A stretch of 9,939 nucleotides of DNA from an uncultured Prevotellaceae bacterium (GTDB taxonomy: Bacteria; Bacteroidota; Bacteroidia; Bacteroidales; Bacteroidaceae), in the NCBI GenBank assembly GCA_902775075.1, contig CACYKX010000112.1, forward strand, positions 1 to 9,939, given 5' to 3'. Below are positions 1 to 6,051 of this stretch, piece by piece (position 1 is the first letter of the stretch; each line of letters starts with the position of its first letter). Both the position numbers and the translations under genes were made by a program. The notes below the pieces were generated by a model, which was not told the origin of the DNA, made no database searches, and saw only the letters and a program-made list of their open reading frames with translations.

Positions 1-28
1 TTGTCAAGAAATCTACATTTAGAAAAAT

Positions 29-1105
29 ATGCCAGCGAATAAGAATGCGATGACCAGATATAAAATACTGGATGACTTACTGAGCAACCGGTATCACAAC
101 TACTCCTTAGATGACCTGACGGAGGAAGTAAATTTTCGTCTTTCCGAAATGTACCCTGATACCAATGGTGTTGTCAGAAGAACAATAGAGAAGGATATCT
201 TTTATTTGGAGTACGAAGGTCCATTTCTGATTGATATAGAACGGTACACTGTTGATGCATACAGCAAAGAAAAGCAAAAAACTTATGCAAAACAATGTCT
301 CCGATATGCAAACCCTGCATTCTCTATATTTAAGAAACAAATGTCGGCAGACGAAGAGTACCTTCTTTCAGAAGCATTAACCTTGCTCGGCCAGTTCGAT
401 GGACTTCCTAACCTAGGTGACCTTGAAGCACTTAGATTGGGGCTGGGAGTAAAAAAAACAAAACACCAAATTATATCGTTATCAAAGAATCCACTGGAAT
501 CGTCCAACATTTTGGGTGAACTTTTCACGGCTATTTCTCAACGACAAACAATCAACCTACACTATCATACCTTCAAAAACAAGGATGTTCAGCTTACTGT
601 CACCTTGTTTCCTTATATGCTAAAAGAGTACAACCGCAGATGGTTCCTTGTTGCCGCAGCAGAATCGGACGGCAAACTGTTGACATTCGGTTTGGACAGA
701 ATAGATGACGTGGAGAATCTACCATCTCATAAATATGTAGATTATGATGGTGATCTGAATGATTTGTATGAAGATATTATCGGTGTAACCTACAAAGAAG
801 AGAGTCCAGTCTATAAGATTGTACTTTGGGTAAGTGATAATTCCAAGGATTACGTGGTAACAAAACCTCTACATGAGTCTCAACGAAGTGTTAGTGGAAC
901 GAAAGCACAAGAGCTATATAGTCAGTTCCCAACGCTAAGTGGCGGTCAGTTTTTTATCATAGAATGCAAAGAGAACTATGAACTCATCCGCGAGCTGACC
1001 TCATTTGGAAAAGACTTGGTAGTCCTATCTCCTAAACCAATTACAGACCTCGTTGAGAGGCGAGTTTCAGAAATGTTTGAGATTTATTCAAAGCTCCGAA
1101 CATAG
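29..1105 (+). CDS. WYL-domain transcriptional regulator
   Basis: The 358-residue protein has the layout of a WYL regulator. Residues about 10-62 form a winged-helix DNA-binding segment ending in the pattern RRTIEKDI, which fits a recognition helix. Residues about 163-232 form a WYL domain with the signature RRWFLVA at 203-209 (W-F-L in place of W-Y-L) and the downstream arginine in FGLDRI. Residues about 262-345 resemble the WCX C-terminal extension. Family members bind DNA and sense nucleic acid or nucleotide ligands, and many repress or activate defence islands. An in-frame TAG at 20-22 makes 29 the first possible ATG; a second Met is codon 8. Its stop codon lies inside the promoter box of the next gene, so it is placed to control the WG-repeat gene and the retron. 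That regulatory role is inference from position. Confidence 0.85.
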   Translation: MPANKNAMTRYKILDDLLSNRYHNYSLDDLTEEVNFRLSEMYPDTNGVVRRTIEKDIFYLEYEGPFLIDIERYTVDAYSKEKQKTYAKQCLRYANPAFSIFKKQMSADEEYLLSEALTLLGQFDGLPNLGDLEALRLGLGVKKTKHQIISLSKNPLESSNILGELFTAISQRQTINLHYHTFKNKDVQLTVTLFPYMLKEYNRRWFLVAAAESDGKLLTFGLDRIDDVENLPSHKYVDYDGDLNDLYEDIIGVTYKEESPVYKIVLWVSDNSKDYVVTKPLHESQRSVSGTKAQELYSQFPTLSGGQFFIIECKENYELIRELTSFGKDLVVLSPKPITDLVERRVSEMFEIYSKLRT

Positions 1106-1134
1106 AATTCGCAATATAGTTGTACCTTTGCACC
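1097..1134 (+). promoter_or_regulatory. Promoter of the WG-repeat gene, with CGAACATAGA upstream box
   Basis: A Bacteroidota-type -7 box TACCTTTG lies at 1123-1130, about 20 bases before the ATG at 1151, so the leader is very short. The -33 area holds CGAACATAGA (1097-1106), which overlaps the WYL stop codon. The same box, spacing and GCACC extension recur before the retron RNA at 1826-1863: 27 of 38 aligned positions are identical and no gap is needed. No classical TTTG -33 is present, so the box may be an activator or repressor site or a divergent -33 element. Confidence 0.6.
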
Positions 1135-1150
1135 AGAAAATGATAAAAGT

Positions 1151-1777
1151 ATGGATTATAAGAGTTATAAGGAATACGGAAATGTTATCGTCGCACAGCG
1201 TTCGGACTACCTTTGGGGAGTTCTCGACCATAAAGGTAACGAGATTGTCCCATTTGGCAAGTATGGTTGGATTGACGGGTTCGACCAAGGATTAGCGAGA
1301 GTGCGCACTCAGGGAAACTCTGGAAGGGTTGCCAACACTATTGCCATCATTGATTTAGAATCTGATAAGTCTAAAATGGTTGAAGGTCGTGGGAATCTTG
1401 AAGATTTCATCAGACAGGACAGAGCCAAACATCCTGAGACCTATGCCAAGTGGGGAATAATTAACGAACAGGGAGAAGAAGTTCTCCCCGTAGAATACGA
1501 TGATGTTTGGAACTTCCTTGGTAAGAAACGCTTCTCAACCAAGGTTGTCCTGAATGGAGAGTCACATGAAGTATCCTTCCATGACCTTAATCCTTCTTTG
1601 CCTTTGAGAGGACAGCGAAGCTCCAGTCGAAGCTACGATGATGATTATGACTACAATGACAATTGGGGTAACGACGATGGTATAGATTATGAGGAAGAAA
1701 CCTGGTATGCTCTTACTGATGGACAATATGGTGATTACCCAGGTCCAGGTGTTGACTACGATTGTCTTGGTTTTTAA
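1151..1777 (+). CDS. WG-repeat-containing small protein of unknown role
   Basis: This 208-residue protein contains two WG-type repeats. The first, about residues 21-52, begins LWGVLDHKGNEIVPFGKY; the second, about 100-132, begins KWGIINEQGEEVLPVEYDDV. The repeats (W-G-x-[IVL]-[DN]-x-x-G-x-E-[IV]-[VL]-P) build beta-rich folds that usually bind proteins or other ligands, with no enzyme activity implied. Residues about 157-183 form a low-complexity Ser/Arg then Asp/Tyr/Asn segment. The protein ends in a Gly/Pro/Tyr/Asp-rich tail (YGDYPGPGVDYD). There is no signal peptide or membrane segment, so it is probably cytoplasmic. It sits between the WYL gene and the retron and shares its promoter type with the retron, so it may be a co-regulated accessory protein; that link is inference. 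Confidence 0.75.
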   Translation: MDYKSYKEYGNVIVAQRSDYLWGVLDHKGNEIVPFGKYGWIDGFDQGLARVRTQGNSGRVANTIAIIDLESDKSKMVEGRGNLEDFIRQDRAKHPETYAKWGIINEQGEEVLPVEYDDVWNFLGKKRFSTKVVLNGESHEVSFHDLNPSLPLRGQRSSSRSYDDDYDYNDNWGNDDGIDYEEETWYALTDGQYGDYPGPGVDYDCLGF

Positions 1778-1825
1778 GATGACAAACAATAAAATAGTGA
1801 AGGAAAACGTTTTTTATTAAAACAA

Positions 1826-1863
1826 CGAACATAGAGTACGTGCATTGTCTGTAACTTTGCACC
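1826..1863 (+). promoter_or_regulatory. Retron promoter, same architecture as the WG-gene promoter
   Basis: A -7 box TAACTTTG at 1852-1859 is followed by GCACC, and CGAACATAGA lies at 1826-1835. Transcription would start at about 1864-1868, a few bases before the a1 repeat of the retron RNA, which is where a retron transcript should begin. No other convincing promoter was seen between here and the RT start, so ncRNA, RT and partner gene probably share this transcript. Confidence 0.65.
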
Positions 1864-1871
1864 GACAAAAA

Positions 1872-1887
1872 AAAGCGGTCTTTGACA
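1872..1887 (+). repeat. Retron a1 repeat (5' arm of the a1/a2 stem)
   Basis: The sequence AAAGCGGTCTTTGACA is the reverse complement of 2096-2110 (TGTCAAGACCGCTTT) apart from one extra T. Weaker A:T pairing may extend the stem outward into the A-run at 1868-1871. In retrons this stem brings the RNA ends together and is needed for priming from the branching guanosine. Confidence 0.85.
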
Positions 1888-1920
1888 TTCTTCCGATTCT
1901 GGAACTACATTTTGAACTTT

Positions 1921-1967
1921 GTCCTGCGTATTCGCAAGATGTCTCACTGCCCTCTGAGGCTCTGAGA
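1921..1967 (+). other. Two msr stem-loops
   Basis: The first hairpin, 1921-1940, pairs TGCG (1925-1928) with CGCA (1933-1936) around the tetraloop TATT and extends outward through a mismatch. The second, 1942-1967, pairs TCTCA (1942-1946) with TGAGA (1963-1967) and GCC (1949-1951) with GGC (1958-1960). Short stem-loops between a1 and msd are the usual RT-recognition part of a retron RNA; that function is inferred. Confidence 0.55.
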
Positions 1968-1997
1968 TAAACAATGTCATCATGTTAACGTGTACAC

Positions 1998-2062
1998 TAT
2001 ACATACATAGTATGTTTTTATTGTAGATGTTATGATGTTATTATCTTAGATTCTATGTTATA
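1998..2062 (+). other. Candidate msd hairpin with a tandem GATGTTAT repeat
   Basis: ACATAG (2005-2010) pairs with CTATGT (2053-2058), TATA (1998-2001) with TATA (2059-2062), and AGAT (2025-2028) with ATCT (2043-2046). Two adjacent perfect copies of GATGTTAT (2026-2033 and 2034-2041) lie near the loop. A competing local hairpin, ACATAC/GTATGT at 2001-2015, is also possible. GTTAAC (1984-1989) and the palindrome GTGTACAC (1990-1997) lie just upstream. The fold is AT-rich and not secure by eye. Confidence 0.4.
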
Positions 2063-2095
2063 CTTACATAAAGAAAATCGTTTCAGATAGGAACT

Positions 2096-2110
2096 TGTCA
2101 AGACCGCTTT
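2096..2110 (+). repeat. Retron a2 repeat (3' arm of the a1/a2 stem)
   Basis: TGTCAAGACCGCTTT pairs with a1 at 1872-1887. It ends 29 bases before the RT start codon, a normal distance for the 3' end of msd relative to the RT gene. Confidence 0.85.
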
Positions 2111-2139
2111 ATTTATACCACTTGAATGACGTTAAGTAA

Positions 2140-3618
2140 ATGGATAAGGAACAAATAAAACATATAGCACTCCAAATGGAGTCTCGTGAAGACCTTCTCA
2201 GCCTTCTCAACCGCATCAAACGTGATGAGATGGAAGAGTTGGGCTATGCCGACAAGTTCCATCCGTTTACGATAAGGCATATGAACTACTACTGTAATCC
2301 GAAGAATGCCTTCCATCGTTATCGCCAGTTCAAGATTAAGAAAAAGGCTGGTGGCTTTCGCCAGATTACCGCACCAAGGAACAGAAGCTTTATGTTTCTA
2401 CTCGATTGTCTGAACGAGGTGTTGAAGGCTGTTTACACACCATCTCAATACGCAATGGGCTTTACTGAAGGGCGTTCAGTTGTCACTAATGCCTGTAAAC
2501 ACAAAGGGGCAAACTATGTTTTCAATATAGACCTCAAAGACTTTTTCCCAAGCATAGAGCAACCCCGTGTATGGAAGAGACTGCAGCTTCAGCCGTTCAA
2601 CTTCCCTGTATCAGTGGCAAATGCTATTGCGGGCTTATGTTGCATGAGGGAAACCCGAATAACGTCGGATGGCATTAAGAAAGACTATTATATATTACCA
2701 CAAGGGGCACCAACTTCACCAATCATCACCAACATGATTTGCGACAAGTTAGACCATCGACTTGGCGGTCTTGCACACCGCTTCGGTTTGAATTACACCC
2801 GTTATGCGGATGATATTACCTTCAGCTCTATGCACAACGTGTTTCAAGAGAACAGCGATTTCCGTAAAGAATTATTACGTATCATTGGCGACCAGGGCTT
2901 TGTTATGAACGAAAAGAAAACGCGGCTTCAGAAACGCGGCTCACGTCAAGAAGTGACAGGTATCATCATCAGCGATAAGCTGAATGTTTCGCAGAAGTAT
3001 GTGCGTGATATACGCAATATCCTTTATATGTGGGAAAAGTACGGCTACACTGTAGCCTACGCTAAGTTCTTCCCAAGGTATAAGGAAGAAAAAGGGAATA
3101 TCAAGAAAGGAAATCCTGATCTTATGAATGTGATTGACGGAAAACTGATGTACCTTAAGATGGTTAAAGGCAAGGACGATTCTGTGTACCAAAGACTGCA
3201 TGCCAAATTCCAAAGCCTAGTTGCTCTGATGCGCGACCCGAAAAAGATCAATGATAATCACATTACCTATGTTGAGACTATGCCTCTTCTCGATTTTGAA
3301 AAGAAGATTGGGTCTTCTGTGGAAATCGTTAAAAAAACCAATGAAGAAAAGAATAATGACGGTGAAATGTCCCAATCTGGCAAGGGACGTTATGCATACT
3401 ATTTACTTGCCGGAACTAAGCAATTGATTTCGATAAGTAAGTATCTGTCTGAAACTGAAATCAAGGCCAAGGGCAAACTGGCAATCTCACAATGCCGCGA
3501 TGAGAAAGGCAAGGTGTTCATGCTCATTCATCGAATCAACATCGTGATGGTGCCACCACCAAAGCCTGTCGATATAGACGAACTGAATAACGATTTGGAC
3601 TCACTGCTAAACTCATAA
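2140..3618 (+). CDS. Retron reverse transcriptase with C-terminal extension
   Basis: A 492-residue group-II-like RT with retron hallmarks. In order these are a fingers segment with the R-Q-I-x-x-P pattern (about 74-79), retron region X NAxxH as NACKH at 117-121, the first catalytic block NIDLKDFFPS (129-138), QGAPTSP (188-194), the catalytic YADD box (222-225), and retron region Y with VTG (272-274). The thumb region runs to about 360 (GKLMYLKMVKGK, then YQRLHAKF). It should reverse-transcribe the msd part of the upstream RNA, primed from a 2'-OH of the msr, into branched msDNA. Residues about 365-492 go beyond the roughly 300-350 residues typical of retron RTs and match no domain I recognise. 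The codon before the ATG is a stop, fixing the start. It is probably co-transcribed with the upstream RNA and translationally coupled to the next gene, two bases away. Confidence 0.93.
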   Translation: MDKEQIKHIALQMESREDLLSLLNRIKRDEMEELGYADKFHPFTIRHMNYYCNPKNAFHRYRQFKIKKKAGGFRQITAPRNRSFMFLLDCLNEVLKAVYTPSQYAMGFTEGRSVVTNACKHKGANYVFNIDLKDFFPSIEQPRVWKRLQLQPFNFPVSVANAIAGLCCMRETRITSDGIKKDYYILPQGAPTSPIITNMICDKLDHRLGGLAHRFGLNYTRYADDITFSSMHNVFQENSDFRKELLRIIGDQGFVMNEKKTRLQKRGSRQEVTGIIISDKLNVSQKYVRDIRNILYMWEKYGYTVAYAKFFPRYKEEKGNIKKGNPDLMNVIDGKLMYLKMVKGKDDSVYQRLHAKFQSLVALMRDPKKINDNHITYVETMPLLDFEKKIGSSVEIVKKTNEEKNNDGEMSQSGKGRYAYYLLAGTKQLISISKYLSETEIKAKGKLAISQCRDEKGKVFMLIHRINIVMVPPPKPVDIDELNNDLDSLLNS

Positions 3619-3620
3619 TT

Positions 3621-4550
3621 ATGGATGAGAAACTTAAATCCACACTGGATAAAATAATACGTCTTACTCAGCAAAATGCTGAATTCGACAAAAGTCTGCG
3701 GGATGCTATGTCTTTAAGCTATCCTGTAGACAATGGTGTAATCTCGGACGAACGAATCAATCAAATTTACGAATATTGCATAGAAAAAATTCTTCGCAAA
3801 CAAGCCGAAGAATTTTATACGGACTTCCCAGTTAAATCAATAATTCCTACACTTGTTGATGACTTTGTACGAATGGAATCTTTTAGAAGAAAAGATGCAT
3901 TTGGAGATTTCTGTGTATCCCTCTACCAACAAATTGAAAATATAACCAACAAATTATGCGAGTCAAAGCAACTCAACAATATCGCAGAAAAAATGTGGGG
4001 ATGCCCAGCCTATGTTGTGTATAATAAAGATACTGAGCCGAGAATTGATAATAGGCTTGAAAGCACGTTTACAATAGCAGGTTTAGTTTTTCCTGGACAA
4101 AATAAAAAGACGGGGCTTCCATATTCAGTCGAAAAATCTCAATCTTCTCTTCAAGCACAATATGCAAGTGATAAAATTCGTGCTATAATTTATTTTCTTG
4201 GTTATAAGGCAACTATGAGAAATGTAGATTATGAGAATTACATTGAGATAACCTCTTTGATGTCAGATATATATCAATGCCGCAATATGAATCATAGAGG
4301 TAATACTCTTACTCAATGGGAAGCTGATACTATAAATCGGATCATCCCTATGAAATCTTATTATTACTTTAAATTTACAGGGGCCTTAGCTCAATTTGTC
4401 AATGGAATCAAATATGGAGTTCCATTTATACCTTCTATTGAGGCATATTGTAACTCCATTGAAAAAGTGAAAGAAAAAATACTTATGCCAAAAACGCTCG
4501 GTAAAATTGAACTTTCAGAAAAAGACTTGAAGAAGAAAAGGTTTAAATAA
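3621..4550 (+). CDS. Retron-linked protein of unknown family, putative HEPN-like effector
   Basis: I do not recognise the family of this 309-residue protein. It is charged and mostly helical in appearance, with no signal peptide or clear membrane helix. Residues about 95-116 resemble an amphipathic helix (YQQIENITNKL). Residues 217-227 read IYQCRNMNHRG, which looks like the R-N-x(n)-H catalytic loop of HEPN ribonucleases. The spacing is R-x3-H rather than the usual R-x4-6-H, so the match is tentative. The C-terminus is lysine-rich (EKDLKKKRFK). Starting two bases after the RT stop, it is almost certainly co-translated with it. In characterised retrons the second protein is the toxin or effector held inactive by the RT-msDNA complex, so that is the inferred role. 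It is more AT-rich than the RT gene. The gene is well supported, the function weakly. Confidence 0.8.
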   Translation: MDEKLKSTLDKIIRLTQQNAEFDKSLRDAMSLSYPVDNGVISDERINQIYEYCIEKILRKQAEEFYTDFPVKSIIPTLVDDFVRMESFRRKDAFGDFCVSLYQQIENITNKLCESKQLNNIAEKMWGCPAYVVYNKDTEPRIDNRLESTFTIAGLVFPGQNKKTGLPYSVEKSQSSLQAQYASDKIRAIIYFLGYKATMRNVDYENYIEITSLMSDIYQCRNMNHRGNTLTQWEADTINRIIPMKSYYYFKFTGALAQFVNGIKYGVPFIPSIEAYCNSIEKVKEKILMPKTLGKIELSEKDLKKKRFK

Positions 4551-4616
4551 ACTTGTGAAAAACTTAGCTCTTATTATTAAAAACATCTTATCAAAATTGT
4601 TAACGGAATATGCAAT

Positions 4617-4654
4617 CCCACTGACTTTCAGCAGTTATTCCAAAGGTCAGTGGG
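4617..4654 (+). terminator. Hairpin after the retron operon, possible terminator
   Basis: CCCACTGAC-TTT (4617-4628) pairs with AAAGGTCAGTGGG (4642-4654), giving 12 pairs with one bulged G and a 13-base loop. It starts 67 bases after the effector stop. No T-run follows (the next bases are TTGATTGTTCCC), so it could instead be a recombinase or regulator site. Confidence 0.4.
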
Positions 4655-4659
4655 TTGAT

Positions 4660-4678
4660 TGTTCCCAAGATGTTCCCA
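4660..4678. repeat. TGTTCCCA direct repeats with 11-bp period
   Basis: TGTTCCCA occurs at 4660-4667 and again at 4671-4678, one helical turn apart. Phased short repeats of this type usually mark binding of a multimeric DNA-binding protein, such as an integrase arm site or a regulator. No recombinase gene is in the window, so the purpose is unknown. Confidence 0.5.
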
Positions 4679-4765
4679 CTTGTCCATAGTTTGGGAGATG
4701 TATATATGCCACAAAAAGTCGTTAGTGTATTTCATGTACTCCCAAGTAATCGCACTAAATTACAG

Positions 4766-4784
4766 AAGGTCACCCCAAGGTCAC
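4766..4784. repeat. AAGGTCAC direct repeats with 11-bp period
   Basis: AAGGTCAC occurs at 4766-4773 and at 4777-4784, with the same 11-bp spacing as the TGTTCCCA pair about 100 bases upstream. Two unrelated 8-mers with the same phasing in one short non-coding region suggest an organised protein-binding region, perhaps an attachment site or the edge of a mobile island. Confidence 0.5.
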
Positions 4785-4900
4785 TTTGAGTGTTCTATGT
4801 GGTTCATCCGACATTTCGAGTGATAAAATGACAAGAAAATGAAGAAAACCGCTGAACATTTTGTATATTTGAATATCCACAAACAAATGTACAAGTACAA

Positions 4901-4963
4901 CAATTATTGACACACATATTTAAATAATATGTATAATTCATTTGTCGTGTCATTTAATAATTG
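4901..4963. repeat. Long imperfect inverted repeat
   Basis: CAATTATT-GACAC (4901-4913) pairs with GTGTC (4947-4951) and AATAATTG (4956-4963), with a 4-base insertion on the right arm. Inside it, ACATATT (4914-4920) pairs with AATATGT (4926-4932). It could be a cruciform site, part of a small RNA or a transcription terminator; the sequence does not decide. Confidence 0.5.
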
Positions 4964-4983
4964 ACAATGGGTTATTAGAATAC

Positions 4984-5019
4984 GCTAAAGGCGTTGTGAG
5001 ATTTCACAACGCCTTTAGC
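4984..5019 (-). terminator. Strong hairpin terminator after arcC
   Basis: A perfect 16-bp stem (GCTAAAGGCGTTGTGA, 4984-4999, with its reverse complement at 5004-5019) and a 4-base loop lie 31 bases beyond the carbamate kinase stop on the - strand. The T-tract after it is poor in both directions. It may act bidirectionally and insulate the operon from the retron block. Confidence 0.8.
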
Positions 5020-5050
5020 ATGTTTAGCAGAAGCTGTATTTGCGTTCTGT

Positions 5051-5989
5051 TTATTTTACTATCATTGTTCCGGTCTTGCCCTGCAAGGCTTCCTTTGCCT
5101 TTTCGAGCGACGTGATAAGTGCACGTCCGCCGTTTGTGTTTTCTACAAAACTGATACATGATTCAACCTTTGGCAACATTGAGCCTGGTGCGAAATGGCC
5201 TTCAGATATGTACTGACGCGCCTCAGCAAGCGTCATCTGCTCAAGGTTTTTCTGGTCTGGCTTGTTAAAGTTGATTGCTACTTGCTCTACTGCTGTCAGT
5301 ATGACGAGCATATCGGCATTCAGGTCAAGTGCGAGCTTTGCGCTGGCACGGTCTTTGTCTATAACCGCTGCTACGCCTTCGTAGTCGCCTGCACCCTTCT
5401 CTATCACTGGTATGCCGCCGCCGCCTACTGTTATCACGACATTGTGAAGGTTGACGAGTTGCTCAACGACAGGCAGTTCAACGATTTTGCACGGCAGTGG
5501 AGAAGGCACAACGCGACGATAGCCGCGACCTGCGTCCTCGACGAATGTATAGCCTGTTTCCTTTGCTATGCGTTCTGCGTCTTCCTTGCCGTAGAACATG
5601 CCTACGGGCTTGGTAGGTTTCTGGAAAGCACTGTCGTTCTTGTCTACAACTACTTGTGTAACTACTGCGGCGCATGGCTTGTTTATTCCTCTGCGTGCCA
5701 GTTCTCTGCCGACAGCTTGCTGCAGGTGGTAACCGATATATCCCTGAGTCATGGCTCCACATTCGGGGAAAGGCATAGCGGGTGTATTGCCGCCGCTCAT
5801 AGCCGAATATTCGAATGCTAAGTTGACCATTCCTACCTGTGGACCATTGCCATGTCCTATTACCACATCATAGCCGTCTTCTACAAGGTCTACAATAGTT
5901 GATGCAGTATTCTTAACGAGTTCCAATTGCTCTTGCGGGTTGTTGCCGAGTGCATTGCCGCCAAGAGCTATTACAAGACGTTTGTTCAT
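5051..5989 (-). CDS. arcC: Carbamate kinase
   Basis: Carbamate kinase transfers phosphate between carbamoyl phosphate and ADP, giving ATP, CO2 and ammonia in the catabolic direction. The 312-residue length is normal for the family. Visible motifs of the amino-acid-kinase fold are ALGGNAL (8-14), GHGNGPQVG (45-53), PTKPVG (125-130), VGGGGIP (188-194), the nucleotide-site segment DKDRASAKLA (211-220) and FAPGSMLPKVE (266-276). It is cytoplasmic. It lies 121 bases downstream of the ornithine carbamoyltransferase gene, with a hairpin between them, so it may be partly or separately expressed. With that neighbour it forms the last two steps of the arginine deiminase route; arcA is not in the window. 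Family assignment is secure and the physiological direction is inferred. Confidence 0.97.
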   Translation of the reverse strand: MNKRLVIALGGNALGNNPQEQLELVKNTASTIVDLVEDGYDVVIGHGNGPQVGMVNLAFEYSAMSGGNTPAMPFPECGAMTQGYIGYHLQQAVGRELARRGINKPCAAVVTQVVVDKNDSAFQKPTKPVGMFYGKEDAERIAKETGYTFVEDAGRGYRRVVPSPLPCKIVELPVVEQLVNLHNVVITVGGGGIPVIEKGAGDYEGVAAVIDKDRASAKLALDLNADMLVILTAVEQVAINFNKPDQKNLEQMTLAEARQYISEGHFAPGSMLPKVESCISFVENTNGGRALITSLEKAKEALQGKTGTMIVK

Positions 5990-6051
5990 TATAAATAACT
6001 GTAATTCTTATTAGTATTATTCTTTATTTTTATAAACATCTTAAAGGAAAT

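Larger units (their letters stand above)
1864..2112 (+). ncRNA. Candidate retron msr-msd RNA
   Basis: The 362-base gap before the RT gene holds a structured, non-coding segment with the expected retron layout. Its outer ends are an inverted repeat: a1 at 1872-1887 and a2 at 2096-2110, giving 15 base pairs with one bulged T. The msr part (about 1888-1970) has two hairpins. One is at 1921-1940, with stem TGCG/CGCA and loop TATT. The other is at 1942-1967, with outer stem TCTCA/TGAGA and inner stem GCC/GGC. The msd part (about 1980-2095) is AT-rich, with self-complementary ACATAG/CTATGT (2005-2010 with 2053-2058) and AGAT/ATCT inside it. The branching G and exact msDNA ends cannot be fixed by eye. 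The call rests on the a1/a2 pair, the promoter position and the adjacent retron-type RT. Confidence 0.8.
4551..4983. other. Non-coding region between the retron and the arc/pyr operon
   Basis: No credible open reading frame is seen on either strand in these 430 bases. The interval holds the hairpin at 4617-4654, the two 11-bp-phased repeat pairs, a promoter-like TATATTTG at 4864-4871 on the + strand, and a long imperfect palindrome at 4901-4963. It separates the AT-rich accessory block from the housekeeping operon and may be the right edge of an inserted element. No tRNA gene or integrase was seen. Confidence 0.5.

Noticed and set aside
1..9. TTGTCAAGA at the window start matches part of the a2 repeat (2095-2103).
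   Set aside because: Only 9 bases match and the GACCGC core is missing, so chance is likely and the upstream context is outside the window.
1788..1818. AATAAAA/TTTTATT pair after the WG gene as a terminator.
   Set aside because: Seven A/T-only pairs with a 17-base loop are too weak to call.
2140..3618. RT as a group II intron or diversity-generating element.
   Set aside because: No maturase/HNH domain, intron RNA domains V/VI or template/variable repeats were seen, and the NAxxH and VTG signatures with a1/a2 fit a retron.
4766..4784. The paired 8-mers as a CRISPR array.
   Set aside because: There are only two copies, 8 bp long and spaced by 3 bp, with no spacers or cas genes.
5195..5821. 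Long + strand open frame opposite arcC.
   Set aside because: It is antisense to a well-supported carbamate kinase gene and its translation has no recognisable protein character.
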